DNA from: Clostridiaceae bacterium UBA5444
Lineage (GTDB): Bacteria > Bacillota > Clostridia > Clostridiales > Oxobacteraceae
Direction: 5' to 3'
DNA: 10,882 nucleotides
Assembly: GCA_002426575.1 (NCBI GenBank)
Contig: DIRE01000010.1
Span: 1 to 10,882 of the forward strand
A program made the position numbers and the translations under genes. Below the pieces are notes generated by a model. It saw nothing but the letters and a program-made list of their open reading frames with translations. It made no database searches and was not told the DNA's origin. Shown here one piece after another: positions 1-6,646 of the stretch; the first letter of the stretch is position 1, and each line of letters starts with the position of its first letter.

Positions 1-80
1 AGAAAGAAGAGGAGCTAGGTTTGTTACTGTTATGGTAGTGTTATACCCAAATGGTGACAAACCTAGCTCCTCTTCTTTCT
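1..80. repeat. Perfect foldback inverted repeat, probable chimeric contig end
   Basis: Bases 1-24 and 57-80 are exact reverse complements (24 bp), with a 32-base loop at 25-56. Read on the + strand from base 2, the arm plus loop translates as ERRGARFVTVMVVLYPNGD, which is the expected run of an RdgB/HAM1 protein. The - strand gene entering from the right gives ERRGARFV and then hits the inverted loop and stops after a few wrong residues. The true strand therefore reads arm then loop, but here the loop and second arm are present in reverse complement. This is the signature of an inverted chimera (template switching during amplification, or an assembly foldback). The palindrome could extend beyond base 1, which cannot be seen. 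Confidence 0.85.
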
Positions 81-451
81 TGGGGTATATTCCCCATAAG
101 CTTAAGAAGCTTCTCATTGTTTTTTTCACTGCTGGCATTTTCTTTTACTACAATCTCGTGAGTATTGCCCTCATCCATGGCTGCGAACCTTGCAGAATAG
201 ACTCCCGGTCTGCCTCCTAATGCATCCACTTCTAACCCTGAATCATCGGCAATAGTTGGCATTTTAGTAATCTTCATTATTTCATTTGCTTTTTTATAAG
301 AATTCTCTTCAAAGGTATTGCCATCCTCTTCCACCTCTACATCAATATTTAAATCATCAATAGATATAATATTATAAGGTGTATTTTTTAATATATCTTT
401 TATTTCTTTAATCTTATGCTCATTCCTCGATGCAATAACTAAATTATCCAT
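41..451 (-). CDS. rdgB: XTP/dITP diphosphatase (RdgB/HAM1 family), 3' part lost in foldback
   Basis: Hydrolyses non-canonical purine nucleotides (XTP, dITP/ITP) to monophosphates in the cytoplasm, keeping them out of DNA and RNA. The N-terminal substrate-binding stretch is ASRNEHKIKEI (residues 7-17), and the catalytic-region motif ADDSGLEVDALGGRPGVYSA lies near residues 68-87. Family members are about 195-205 residues; this frame gives only 136. Residues 1-132 are genuine, and the last four plus the stop (about 41-55) come from the inverted loop of the 1-80 foldback. The real next residues, TVMVVLYPNGD, are encoded on the opposite strand at 26-58. The ATG follows the rph stop with no gap (TAGATG), with a GGAG-containing binding site inside rph, so the two are probably translationally coupled. 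The gene is probably intact in the organism. Confidence 0.9.
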   Translation of the reverse strand: MDNLVIASRNEHKIKEIKDILKNTPYNIISIDDLNIDVEVEEDGNTFEENSYKKANEIMKITKMPTIADDSGLEVDALGGRPGVYSARFAAMDEGNTHEIVVKENASSEKNNEKLLKLMGNIPQERRGARFVTIWV

Positions 452-1195
452 CTATAGCTCTCCAATCCTTTTGCATCCTTCTCCTAATGCATTCTTCTGC
501 TCTTTTATAAGCTCTCTTATTCCCTTTTCGCCAAGCTCTAGCAGTGTATTCATTTCATCTCTTGAAAATGGCCTTTCCTCTCCAGTTCCTTGTATTTCAA
601 CAAATTGTCCTTCTTCAGTCATAACAATATTCATGTCTACTTGAGCATTTGAATCCTCTTCATAACATAGGTCAAGTATTTCCTCATCCTTCATAACACC
701 AACACTTATAGCAGCCACATAATCCCTTATTGGGTATTTCTCAAACCCTATTGTATTATCCAATTTATTTATGGCATCTACAAGAGCAATAAAAGCACCT
801 GTAATTGATGCTGTCCTTGTTCCGCCATCAGCTTGTATTACATCACAATCTATCCAAATGGTTCTCTCTCCAAGAGCCTTTAAATCTACTATCGATCTTA
901 ATGCACGTCCAATAAGCCTTTGTATCTCAATGCTTCTCCCATCTACCTTACCCCTAGAGCTATCTCTTTGTTTCCTAGTTTGGGTTGATCCTGGCAGCAT
1001 ACCATATTCTGATGTAATCCATCCTTGACCAGCCCCTTTTAAAAATGGCGGCACCTTGTCATCAATTGATGCTGTACATATTACTTTGGTATTGCCTATC
1101 TCAATTAATACTGACCCTTCTGCATATATTGTAAAATTCCTTGTTATTTTTACAGGTCTCTTTTCGTCAAATCTTCTTTCGTCTACCCTGTTCAT
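452..1195 (-). CDS. rph: Ribonuclease PH
   Basis: Phosphate-dependent 3'-to-5' exoribonuclease that trims the 3' trailers of tRNA precursors (and other stable RNAs), releasing nucleoside diphosphates. The 247-residue length is normal for bacterial RNase PH. Visible signatures are RDSSRGKVDGRSIEIQRLIG (about 77-96), QADGGTRTASITGA (121-134, with the phosphate-binding Arg at about 127), and DSNAQVDMNIVMTEEG (181 onward), where Asp181 and Asp187 match the catalytic pair of the family. GTGEERPFSRDE follows near the C-terminus. The ATG is preceded by a strong AGGGAGG site 6 bases upstream. It is the first gene of an rph-rdgB pair, an order that is common in Firmicutes, and a promoter lies upstream at 1279-1306. 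Confidence 0.97.
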   Translation of the reverse strand: MNRVDERRFDEKRPVKITRNFTIYAEGSVLIEIGNTKVICTASIDDKVPPFLKGAGQGWITSEYGMLPGSTQTRKQRDSSRGKVDGRSIEIQRLIGRALRSIVDLKALGERTIWIDCDVIQADGGTRTASITGAFIALVDAINKLDNTIGFEKYPIRDYVAAISVGVMKDEEILDLCYEEDSNAQVDMNIVMTEEGQFVEIQGTGEERPFSRDEMNTLLELGEKGIRELIKEQKNALGEGCKRIGEL

Positions 1196-1278
1196 TTGTT
1201 TGCCTCCCTATTAGATAATTTCTATAAATTAGTATAAATCATATTACTTACAGCCTTTGTATTCCCTTATTCCATAAT

Positions 1279-1306
1279 ATTATACTATATTTTAAAACTG
1301 TTACAA
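1279..1306 (-). promoter_or_regulatory. Probable sigma-A promoter of rph-rdgB
   Basis: On the - strand TTGTAA (1306-1301) is followed after 16 bases by TATAAT (1284-1279), a perfect -10 box with a reasonable -35. It would give a leader of roughly 75 bases before the rph start at 1195. It lies in the 231-base divergent gap (1196-1426) shared with the next gene. Inferred from consensus only. Confidence 0.55.
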
Positions 1307-1383
1307 TTCAATTTTATATGGAATAAAAAATTTCATTCTCTAAAAGCTGCACATTTCTATTTAATATTTCATATTATTATATA

Positions 1384-1392
1384 TGGTACTAT
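1384..1392 (+). promoter_or_regulatory. Possible extended -10 promoter of the 508-residue gene
   Basis: TGGTACTAT on the + strand fits the extended -10 form TGnTATAAT with one mismatch. It ends 34 bases before the TTG start at 1427. No good -35 box is visible, and the surrounding AT-rich sequence gives chance matches, so this is tentative. Confidence 0.35.
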
Positions 1393-1426
1393 TTTGATTT
1401 AATTATATTTATTAGGTGGTGATAGA

Positions 1427-2953
1427 TTGCAGAGTATTAAAGAATATGCAACAATTAAAAACGATATAAAGGTACAAGATATTGCCAATAAATCAATGAA
1501 TTATTCAAGGCTATGTATACTTTCTCTTTCCCTAATGTCTGGATTTGGACTTCCATGGAATTTTGACAAAGGGACAATTAGCAAATGGCTAAAACCTATT
1601 GATAATTTAGGAATTAAATATACCATTCCAGATAACATAACACTTATTAGGGCTATATACAAAAAAAGTGAGCCTAGATACTTAAATGCTTACAATGGAA
1701 ATCAAAAAGATTTTCATAATTTTTTGTGGGATGATTCTAATTTTGAAAAAACTATAACCCCACATTCTCAGGCTTTTTTGATTATGAATGAAATAATGCT
1801 TGCAAAGTATCTTTATAATAATTTAGATAATATAGATAGCCAAAATAATTCATCCAAGGTTATTAATAATATTATAGATAATAAGGTTGCAGCTATATTC
1901 CTTGCCAATTCTGCTATCATACAAGGAGAGTTTTTATCAAATTACCTAAGAAACAGCGATGGCCTTTTTATTGTAAAAAATGATCTAACAGAAAATCCTT
2001 ATGGAGAGCCTTATCTTCAAGATGGAGATACTCCCCCTATTGTTTCTGATCAGGCATTTGTATTAAAGGCTTTTTGTTATATTTCACAAGCAATTGACAA
2101 TAAATCATTTCCTATTCATAAAGGTGATGAGATTTCGTCTAAATTTAAAAGGTATTCCAAGCAAATATATGAAATGTTTTTAAATTCAAAAGATGAAATT
2201 TTAAATTGCAAAACAAGAGACTTAACTAATGTTTTATCAGCATGTATACAATTTTATTTAACAGAAAAGGCAAATAGAGAGTATGTTTTAGAATTTATAA
2301 CTATTTTAGCTTTAGAGTTAGAATCTAGGGTAGATATGTCTGGTAATGTTGCTCGATTTTCTGACCAGCCCCATCTTACCTCAAGCTCCTCTTGCTTTAA
2401 TTCAATTAAAGCTTTAATTGAGGCGTATAATACTACGGGCATATATAAATTTCTTGATTGTGCAGGTATTATATATAAAAGATTAGATCTTTTGTGGAAT
2501 CCTTCTTGCAGTCTATATTCTCTTGATAATGATGAAAAGTATGAATATACATGCAGGGATATTGGCTCCGTACTCGCTGGATTAAACTATGTAAGGCTGT
2601 TTGGAAGTGATGATTTAAAAAATGATTCAGAAAGAAAAATGATTTCATTTTTCAAAAGCGCAATAGAATCATCAGAAATAATTCCAATTAATATGGATAA
2701 GCTTGTTTCAAATAGCTGTAAAAAAAATAAAACGCCTAGTATTATATTATATAAAGATGTTACTAACCCAGCAGATGAGGAACACTTAAGTCCACTGCCT
2801 AAGCCGCCAGTATTCTTTAAAAAGTTCACCTATAAACCAAAGAAATCTAAATACAGCATAAATGGTAAAAGCTTTTACTCTGATTATGGCCTTTTTACCT
2901 CTTATGAGCTTATAAATGTAATTACTCCCGACCATTACAAACCTTTCCTATAA
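1427..2953 (+). CDS. Uncharacterised 508-residue protein, possibly an alpha-hairpin (six-hairpin-like) fold
   Basis: I do not recognise this protein. The start is TTG, supported by AGGTGG seven bases upstream (1414-1419); the next in-frame Met is 23 residues later and lacks such a site. There is no typical signal peptide, although residues about 31-45 (LCILSLSLMSGFGLPW region) are hydrophobic. The body is a series of amphipathic helices (for example around QAFLIMNEIMLAKYLY and SDQAFVLKAFCYISQAI) alternating with short turns such as SDGLFIVKND, MSGNVARF and LWNPSCSLYSLD. That rhythm resembles (alpha/alpha) hairpin-barrel enzymes, but I see no catalytic motif to assign an activity. The C-terminal part has a proline/lysine-rich stretch (SPLPKPPVFFKKFTYKPKKS). 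It is transcribed away from rph, with no partner gene in a tight operon. AT-rich codon use matches its neighbours. Confidence 0.85.
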   Translation: MQSIKEYATIKNDIKVQDIANKSMNYSRLCILSLSLMSGFGLPWNFDKGTISKWLKPIDNLGIKYTIPDNITLIRAIYKKSEPRYLNAYNGNQKDFHNFLWDDSNFEKTITPHSQAFLIMNEIMLAKYLYNNLDNIDSQNNSSKVINNIIDNKVAAIFLANSAIIQGEFLSNYLRNSDGLFIVKNDLTENPYGEPYLQDGDTPPIVSDQAFVLKAFCYISQAIDNKSFPIHKGDEISSKFKRYSKQIYEMFLNSKDEILNCKTRDLTNVLSACIQFYLTEKANREYVLEFITILALELESRVDMSGNVARFSDQPHLTSSSSCFNSIKALIEAYNTTGIYKFLDCAGIIYKRLDLLWNPSCSLYSLDNDEKYEYTCRDIGSVLAGLNYVRLFGSDDLKNDSERKMISFFKSAIESSEIIPINMDKLVSNSCKKNKTPSIILYKDVTNPADEEHLSPLPKPPVFFKKFTYKPKKSKYSINGKSFYSDYGLFTSYELINVITPDHYKPFL

Positions 2954-3080
2954 TAAAAATACTTTATATGCATAGAATATAAAATAGATTAACTTTCACT
3001 ATTTAAAGCATCTTTAAATATTTATGCTCAATGCCTAATGCCTAACATACCAAATCAATATTTTTTAAATATAAATGTAT

Positions 3081-3086
3081 TATAAT
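3081..3086 (+). promoter_or_regulatory. Possible -10 box upstream of the small cysteine protein
   Basis: A perfect TATAAT lies 31 bases before the ATG at 3118, so a transcript starting about 3093 would include the AAGGATG binding site at 3101-3107. No convincing -35 is visible. The 164-base gap 2954-3117 otherwise shows only AT-rich sequence and a 7-base tandem duplication (AATGCCT twice, 3030-3043). Confidence 0.3.
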
Positions 3087-3117
3087 AATTTGCTTGAATA
3101 AAGGATGCTGATAATTA

Positions 3118-3273
3118 ATGACAAATATAAACTGCTCTGCAGACTGTGTTTATGAAAATAACGGTAAATGTACACTAAACCATATAAGCATCTCATCAAG
3201 TTTTACAGGTTTAGGGGCAGATTGTGCATATTTTGAGCCTAAAGAAAAAAATATCAAGAAAGATGAAGATTAA
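3118..3273 (+). CDS. Small four-cysteine protein, 51 residues, function unknown
   Basis: The reading frame begins MTNINCSADCVYENNGKCTL and ends PKEKNIKKDED. It has four cysteines at positions 6, 10, 18 and 36, with DCAYFEPKE after the last spacing. This layout (N-terminal INCS, CxxxC, GKCTL, DCAYFEP) matches very short clostridial proteins that I recall being labelled hydroxymyristoyl-ACP dehydratase. That label cannot be right for a 50-residue chain with no dehydratase fold. The cysteine spacing suggests a metal-binding (probably zinc) knuckle, which is inference. An AAGGATG site lies 10 bases before the ATG. The last 20 bases of coding sequence form the left arm of a long hairpin, and the stop codon sits in its loop. 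Confidence 0.75.
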   Translation: MTNINCSADCVYENNGKCTLNHISISSSFTGLGADCAYFEPKEKNIKKDED

Positions 3274-3293
3274 TTCATCTTTCTTGATATTTT
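3241..3293. terminator. Bidirectional hairpin terminator overlapping the end of the small gene
   Basis: A perfect 20-bp stem (3248-3267 with 3274-3293) encloses a six-base loop, gattaa, that contains the TAA stop of the small protein. In the leftward direction the hairpin is followed by TTTTTTCTTT (complement of 3250-3241), a good U-tract. In the rightward direction only about four T residues follow. It therefore fits best as the terminator for leftward transcription coming from the lipoprotein gene, and it may also end the small gene's transcript. Confidence 0.7.
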
Positions 3294-3294
3294 G

Positions 3295-3466
3295 GGCTAT
3301 GTTTTAGTACAGTGTTGATTTCAGGGTATGTTGATTTGACTTACGCAGCGACTTAAATGCCTATTTTTATCCACTTTATTTATTTTAGAAAAAATAGGCA
3401 TTTGGGAGTAGCGGAAGTCAATCAACATACCCGATTTAAAAATCAACAGTTACTTAAAACATAGCC
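3295..3466. repeat. Palindromic repeat element, copy 1 (172 bp)
   Basis: Begins GGCTATGTTTTA and ends with near-complementary TTAAAACATAGCC; the two halves are an imperfect inverted repeat across about 75 bases. Strong blocks are GGGTATGTTGATT (3324-3336) with its complement ending at 3432, and AAATGCCTATTTTT (3355-3368) pairing exactly with 3390-3403. A 21-base AT-rich loop lies at 3369-3389. There is no usable open frame and no clear target-site duplication. A second copy is at 9336-9509. It occupies the whole space between the lipoprotein gene stop (3472) and the terminator at 3241-3293. It could be a miniature inverted-repeat element or a structured non-coding RNA cassette. Confidence 0.85.
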
Positions 3467-3471
3467 TTATT

Positions 3472-5073
3472 TCATTTATTGTCTGCTATATAAGCATTAT
3501 TGAAATAAACAACCCCTAAAGGTGATTTGAAAACCTCTTTCACTTCAGGTTTAATTACCATTGTATTTGTATATGAGAAAATAGGCATTACTAACATATC
3601 ATCCATTAACGCCTTTTCAGCTGAATGAAGAATAGCCATTCTTTTTATCGGATCTAGCTCCACTTTAGCATCATCAATTAATTCATTAAGTAAATTATTA
3701 TTATATTTTAACTCTCCTGACTTTATATAATCAAAAAAGGTCATTGGATCTATATAGTCACCAATCCATCCCTGACGTATTATATCATAATCTCCTTTGT
3801 CTTTTATATTTTGCAGCCCAGCTAAATCTACGGCCTTAAGCGAAATATTTATATTTAAGTTTCTCTGCCACATTAATTGAATTGCTTGTGCTATATCCTT
3901 GTGGATGCCTGAATTATTATATATAAGGGTAACTGCAGGAAATCCTTCCCCATTAGGATACCCTGCTTCACTTAATAGCTTCCTTGCCTCATCTAATTGA
4001 CCTTCTGGTTTAAAAAAACTACCACCAGATTCTCTAAAATCAGCGTTTATGTTAGCATCAGGTATCCCTGTAGGTATAAAAGCAATTGCAGGAGATGATT
4101 CATTTTTAAGCACACTATTTATTATTGCAGTTCTATCAATAGCATAGTTTAATGCCTTCCTTACTCTTTTATCGTCAAGAGGTTTTTTATTATTGTTAAA
4201 TGTATAAAAATACACTCCTAAATATGGACTTTTAGCTAAACTATTTTCCCCTTTTAATTTCGGTATCTCAGATGCTGGAGGTGATTCAATTATATCTAAA
4301 TCCCCTTCTTCCCACTTAGCAAAATATATTTCTGGATCTTCTACCATTTTAAATACCAGCTTATTTAGCCTTACATTATCTTTATCATAATAGTTTTCAT
4401 TTTTAACAAACTCTATAGAGTCATTAGCTCTCCATAATACCATTTTAAATGGCCCGTTTCCTATATAAGTCAATGAATTTTTAGCCCAATTTCCATTGTG
4501 CTCATTTATAATATCCTCTCTAACAGGCATATATATAGGCGAAGATAAAGCCTCTAAAAAGTATGCAGTAGGGCACTCTAGCACTACTTCTAATGTTTTT
4601 TCATCTATTGCTAAAACTCCTACACTGCTAGCATCACAGGTTTTGTTATTGTAGCCTTCTGCGTTTTTAATACAATAAAGTTCATATGCACATTTAGATT
4701 GTGTATCAGGATTTAATACTCTTTTCCAAGCATATTCAAAATCATATGCTGTAACTGGTTTTCCATCAGACCATTTTGCGTCCCTTAGTTTAAATGTATA
4801 CTTTACATCAGAATCCTTAGTATAAGATAATGCAATCCCAGGTATTGCTTTACTATTTTTATCAAGCTTCATAAGGCCTTCAAAATTAGCTGCTATAACG
4901 TTTGCCCCCTTCTCTCCCATGCTCAAAGCAGGGTCTATTATTTTAGGATCTGCACCAAGGTTATAGGTTAAAGACTTTTCTGTATCTAAACCCCTCCTAC
5001 ATCCTACACTTGCCATAATTATTATAGTAAATAAAAAAAATAAAAATATGTATTTAGCCCATTTATTAAACAT
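3472..5073 (-). CDS. Oligopeptide-type ABC transporter solute-binding lipoprotein (SBP_bac_5 family)
   Basis: An extracytoplasmic, lipid-anchored receptor expected to capture peptides (or another ligand of the family, such as nickel complexes or sugars) for an ABC importer. The 533 residues start with a basic-hydrophobic signal peptide, and the lipobox ends at Cys25 (ASVGC). The -3 residue is Ser, where Leu is usual, so the box is slightly atypical. Family features include LGADPKIIDPALS near the mature start, YTFKLRDAKWSDGKPVTAYDFEYAWKRV around residues 90-117 (the classic SBP_bac_5 signature), VRKALNYAIDRTAI near the middle, and a C-terminal domain with ARKLLSEAGYPNGEG. No permease or ATPase gene is nearby, so it is an orphan here. 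It lies 132 bases downstream of gatB, separated by a hairpin (5096-5129). AGGTTGGTGA precedes the ATG. The ligand cannot be told from sequence. Confidence 0.92.
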   Translation of the reverse strand: MFNKWAKYIFLFFLFTIIIMASVGCRRGLDTEKSLTYNLGADPKIIDPALSMGEKGANVIAANFEGLMKLDKNSKAIPGIALSYTKDSDVKYTFKLRDAKWSDGKPVTAYDFEYAWKRVLNPDTQSKCAYELYCIKNAEGYNNKTCDASSVGVLAIDEKTLEVVLECPTAYFLEALSSPIYMPVREDIINEHNGNWAKNSLTYIGNGPFKMVLWRANDSIEFVKNENYYDKDNVRLNKLVFKMVEDPEIYFAKWEEGDLDIIESPPASEIPKLKGENSLAKSPYLGVYFYTFNNNKKPLDDKRVRKALNYAIDRTAIINSVLKNESSPAIAFIPTGIPDANINADFRESGGSFFKPEGQLDEARKLLSEAGYPNGEGFPAVTLIYNNSGIHKDIAQAIQLMWQRNLNINISLKAVDLAGLQNIKDKGDYDIIRQGWIGDYIDPMTFFDYIKSGELKYNNNLLNELIDDAKVELDPIKRMAILHSAEKALMDDMLVMPIFSYTNTMVIKPEVKEVFKSPLGVVYFNNAYIADNK

Positions 5074-5095
5074 TTATAATCACCAACCTAAATAA

Positions 5096-5129
5096 ATAAT
5101 AGGAGATGGTTTTAGCCACCCCCTATTAT
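5096..5129 (-). terminator. Hairpin between gatB and the lipoprotein gene
   Basis: In the leftward RNA, 5129-5116 pairs with 5109-5096 over 14 contiguous positions around a CTAAAA loop. Two of the pairs are G-U. On the + strand the same two positions are A-C mismatches, so the fold favours the leftward transcript. It is followed by TTATTTATTT, a modest U-rich tail, and then at once by the lipoprotein ribosome binding site. It could end the gatCAB message or act as a leader structure that tunes the downstream gene. Confidence 0.5.
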
Positions 5130-5205
5130 CTATTCCACATTAAGGTAATTTTTATACAGCATTGTAAAATATTAAATTAGCTGCTTTTTATAACCTACGG
5201 CTGCA

Positions 5206-6642
5206 TTACATCTTTGAAAGTTCATCTTTTAAAATCTTGTTGGCCATACTTGGGTTGGCCTTGCCTTTTGATGCCTTCATTACTTGACCAACTAAAAAGC
5301 CTATAGCTCTATCCTTTCCATTCTTTATGTCTGCTACTGACTGTGGATTTTCTGATAGAACCTTAATTACTACATCTTTTATGAAGTCTTCGTCATTATT
5401 TTGCACAAGCCCTTTTTCTTTAACAATAGCATTTGGAGACTTTCCTGTTTCAAACATCTCAGCAAATACCTTCTTTGCTATTGTTCCGCTTATTGTACCA
5501 GATATAATAAGCTTTATAAGCTCACCAAGGTCTTTAGGGGTTACCAATATATCTTTAATATCCTTTTGGCTTTCATTCATAAGCCTAAGCATTTCGCCCA
5601 TAACCCAGTTGCTTGCAGCTTTTGGATCCTTGCACTCACCTACACATTTTTCATAGAAAATTGATAACATTTTATTAGATGTTAGTATGGCTGCATCATA
5701 TTCTAGCAGAGAATATTCTTTTTTAAATCTTTCCTTTTTAGCATCTGGCATCTCTGGAAGAGCGCTTTTTATTTTATCTATCCACTCATCATCAATACTT
5801 AAAGTTACAAGATCAGGTTCCGGGAAATATCTATAATCATGAGCCTTTTCTTTGCTTCTCATAGTAATTGTTGAAGAGGTTGTCTCATCCCATCTTCTAG
5901 TTTCTTGAGCTATCCTCCCTCCCTTATTTTCAAGTTCAATGTGCCTTAATCTTTCATAATCTAACGCCTTTTCAACTGCTTTAAAAGAGTTCATATTTTT
6001 AACTTCGCTTTTTACCCCAAATTCCTCCTGACCCTTTGGTCTTATGGATATATTAGCATCACACCTTAGAGAGCCTTCCTCCATCTTACAATCTGAAACC
6101 TCTATATATTGAAGTATGCTCTTTAATTTTTCAAGGTAAAGCCTTGCCTCTTCAGGAGTCCTAATATCAGGCTTTGTTACTATCTCAATTAGTGGAACCC
6201 CGGTTCTGTTATAATCAACATATGTTCCACTTGGGGCGTGAATAAGCTTTCCCGCGTCTTCCTCTATATGGATTCTTTCAATTCCTATTTTTTTTATTTT
6301 ACCGTCACTTGTTTCTATCTCTATATATCCTTCCCTACAAATAGGAAATTCATCTTGAGTTATCTGATAGTTTTTAGGGCAATCTGGATAAAAATAATTC
6401 TTTCTTGCAGTATTTGTAACTTTCGTTATACTGCAGTTTGTTGCAAGCCCAGCTGCTATAGCATACTCAACCACTTTTTTATTTAATTTTGGCAGGCTTC
6501 CGGGAAGGCCAAGACATACGGGGCAGCAGTGTGTATTTACCTCTCCCCCGAATTCAGTTGTACAGCCACAATATATTTTTGTTTTAGTTGAAAGCTCTGC
6601 ATGAACTTCAAGTCCTATTATTGTTTCATATTCACAATTCAT
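5206..6642 (-). CDS. gatB: Asp-tRNA(Asn)/Glu-tRNA(Gln) amidotransferase subunit B
   Basis: The kinase/tRNA-binding subunit of GatCAB. It phosphorylates the Glu or Asp carried on misacylated tRNA so that ammonia from GatA can convert it to Gln or Asn. The start is placed at ATG 6642, giving 478 residues beginning MNCEYETIIGLEVHAEL, where GatB proteins normally begin. A frame open to 6702 adds 20 non-family residues and overlaps gatA. The chosen ATG has GGGGAGTGA upstream and sits 4 bases after the gatA stop. Visible family features are GLEVHAEL, the zinc-type cysteines in YCGCTTEFGGEVNTHCCPVC, HIEEDAGK, and a C-terminal helical YqeY-like domain ending ANKILKDELSKM that contacts tRNA. Third gene of gatC-gatA-gatB. 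Confidence 0.97.
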   Translation of the reverse strand: MNCEYETIIGLEVHAELSTKTKIYCGCTTEFGGEVNTHCCPVCLGLPGSLPKLNKKVVEYAIAAGLATNCSITKVTNTARKNYFYPDCPKNYQITQDEFPICREGYIEIETSDGKIKKIGIERIHIEEDAGKLIHAPSGTYVDYNRTGVPLIEIVTKPDIRTPEEARLYLEKLKSILQYIEVSDCKMEEGSLRCDANISIRPKGQEEFGVKSEVKNMNSFKAVEKALDYERLRHIELENKGGRIAQETRRWDETTSSTITMRSKEKAHDYRYFPEPDLVTLSIDDEWIDKIKSALPEMPDAKKERFKKEYSLLEYDAAILTSNKMLSIFYEKCVGECKDPKAASNWVMGEMLRLMNESQKDIKDILVTPKDLGELIKLIISGTISGTIAKKVFAEMFETGKSPNAIVKEKGLVQNNDEDFIKDVVIKVLSENPQSVADIKNGKDRAIGFLVGQVMKASKGKANPSMANKILKDELSKM

Positions 6643-6646
6643 ATCT

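Noticed and set aside
81..117. Small palindromes TGGGG/CCCCA and a repeated AAGCTT within rdgB
   Set aside because: Short, inside coding sequence with conserved residues, and of the size expected by chance.
32..220. A + strand open frame of 62 codons beginning MVVLYPNGD
   Set aside because: Its first residues are the displaced RdgB continuation in the inverted loop, and the rest is antisense to rdgB. It is a product of the foldback and not a gene.
771..1028. 85-codon + strand frame opposite rph
   Set aside because: Antisense shadow of a strongly conserved gene, with no binding site or recognisable product.
3030..3043. Tandem AATGCCT AATGCCT, sharing AATGCCTA with the palindromic repeats
   Set aside because: Only two 7-base units and no surrounding similarity to the repeat copies; likely coincidence.
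3287..3474. Target-site duplication around repeat copy 1
   Set aside because: The 8 bases on each side share only about five positions, and copy 2 also lacks matching flanks, so transposition is not proven by flanks.
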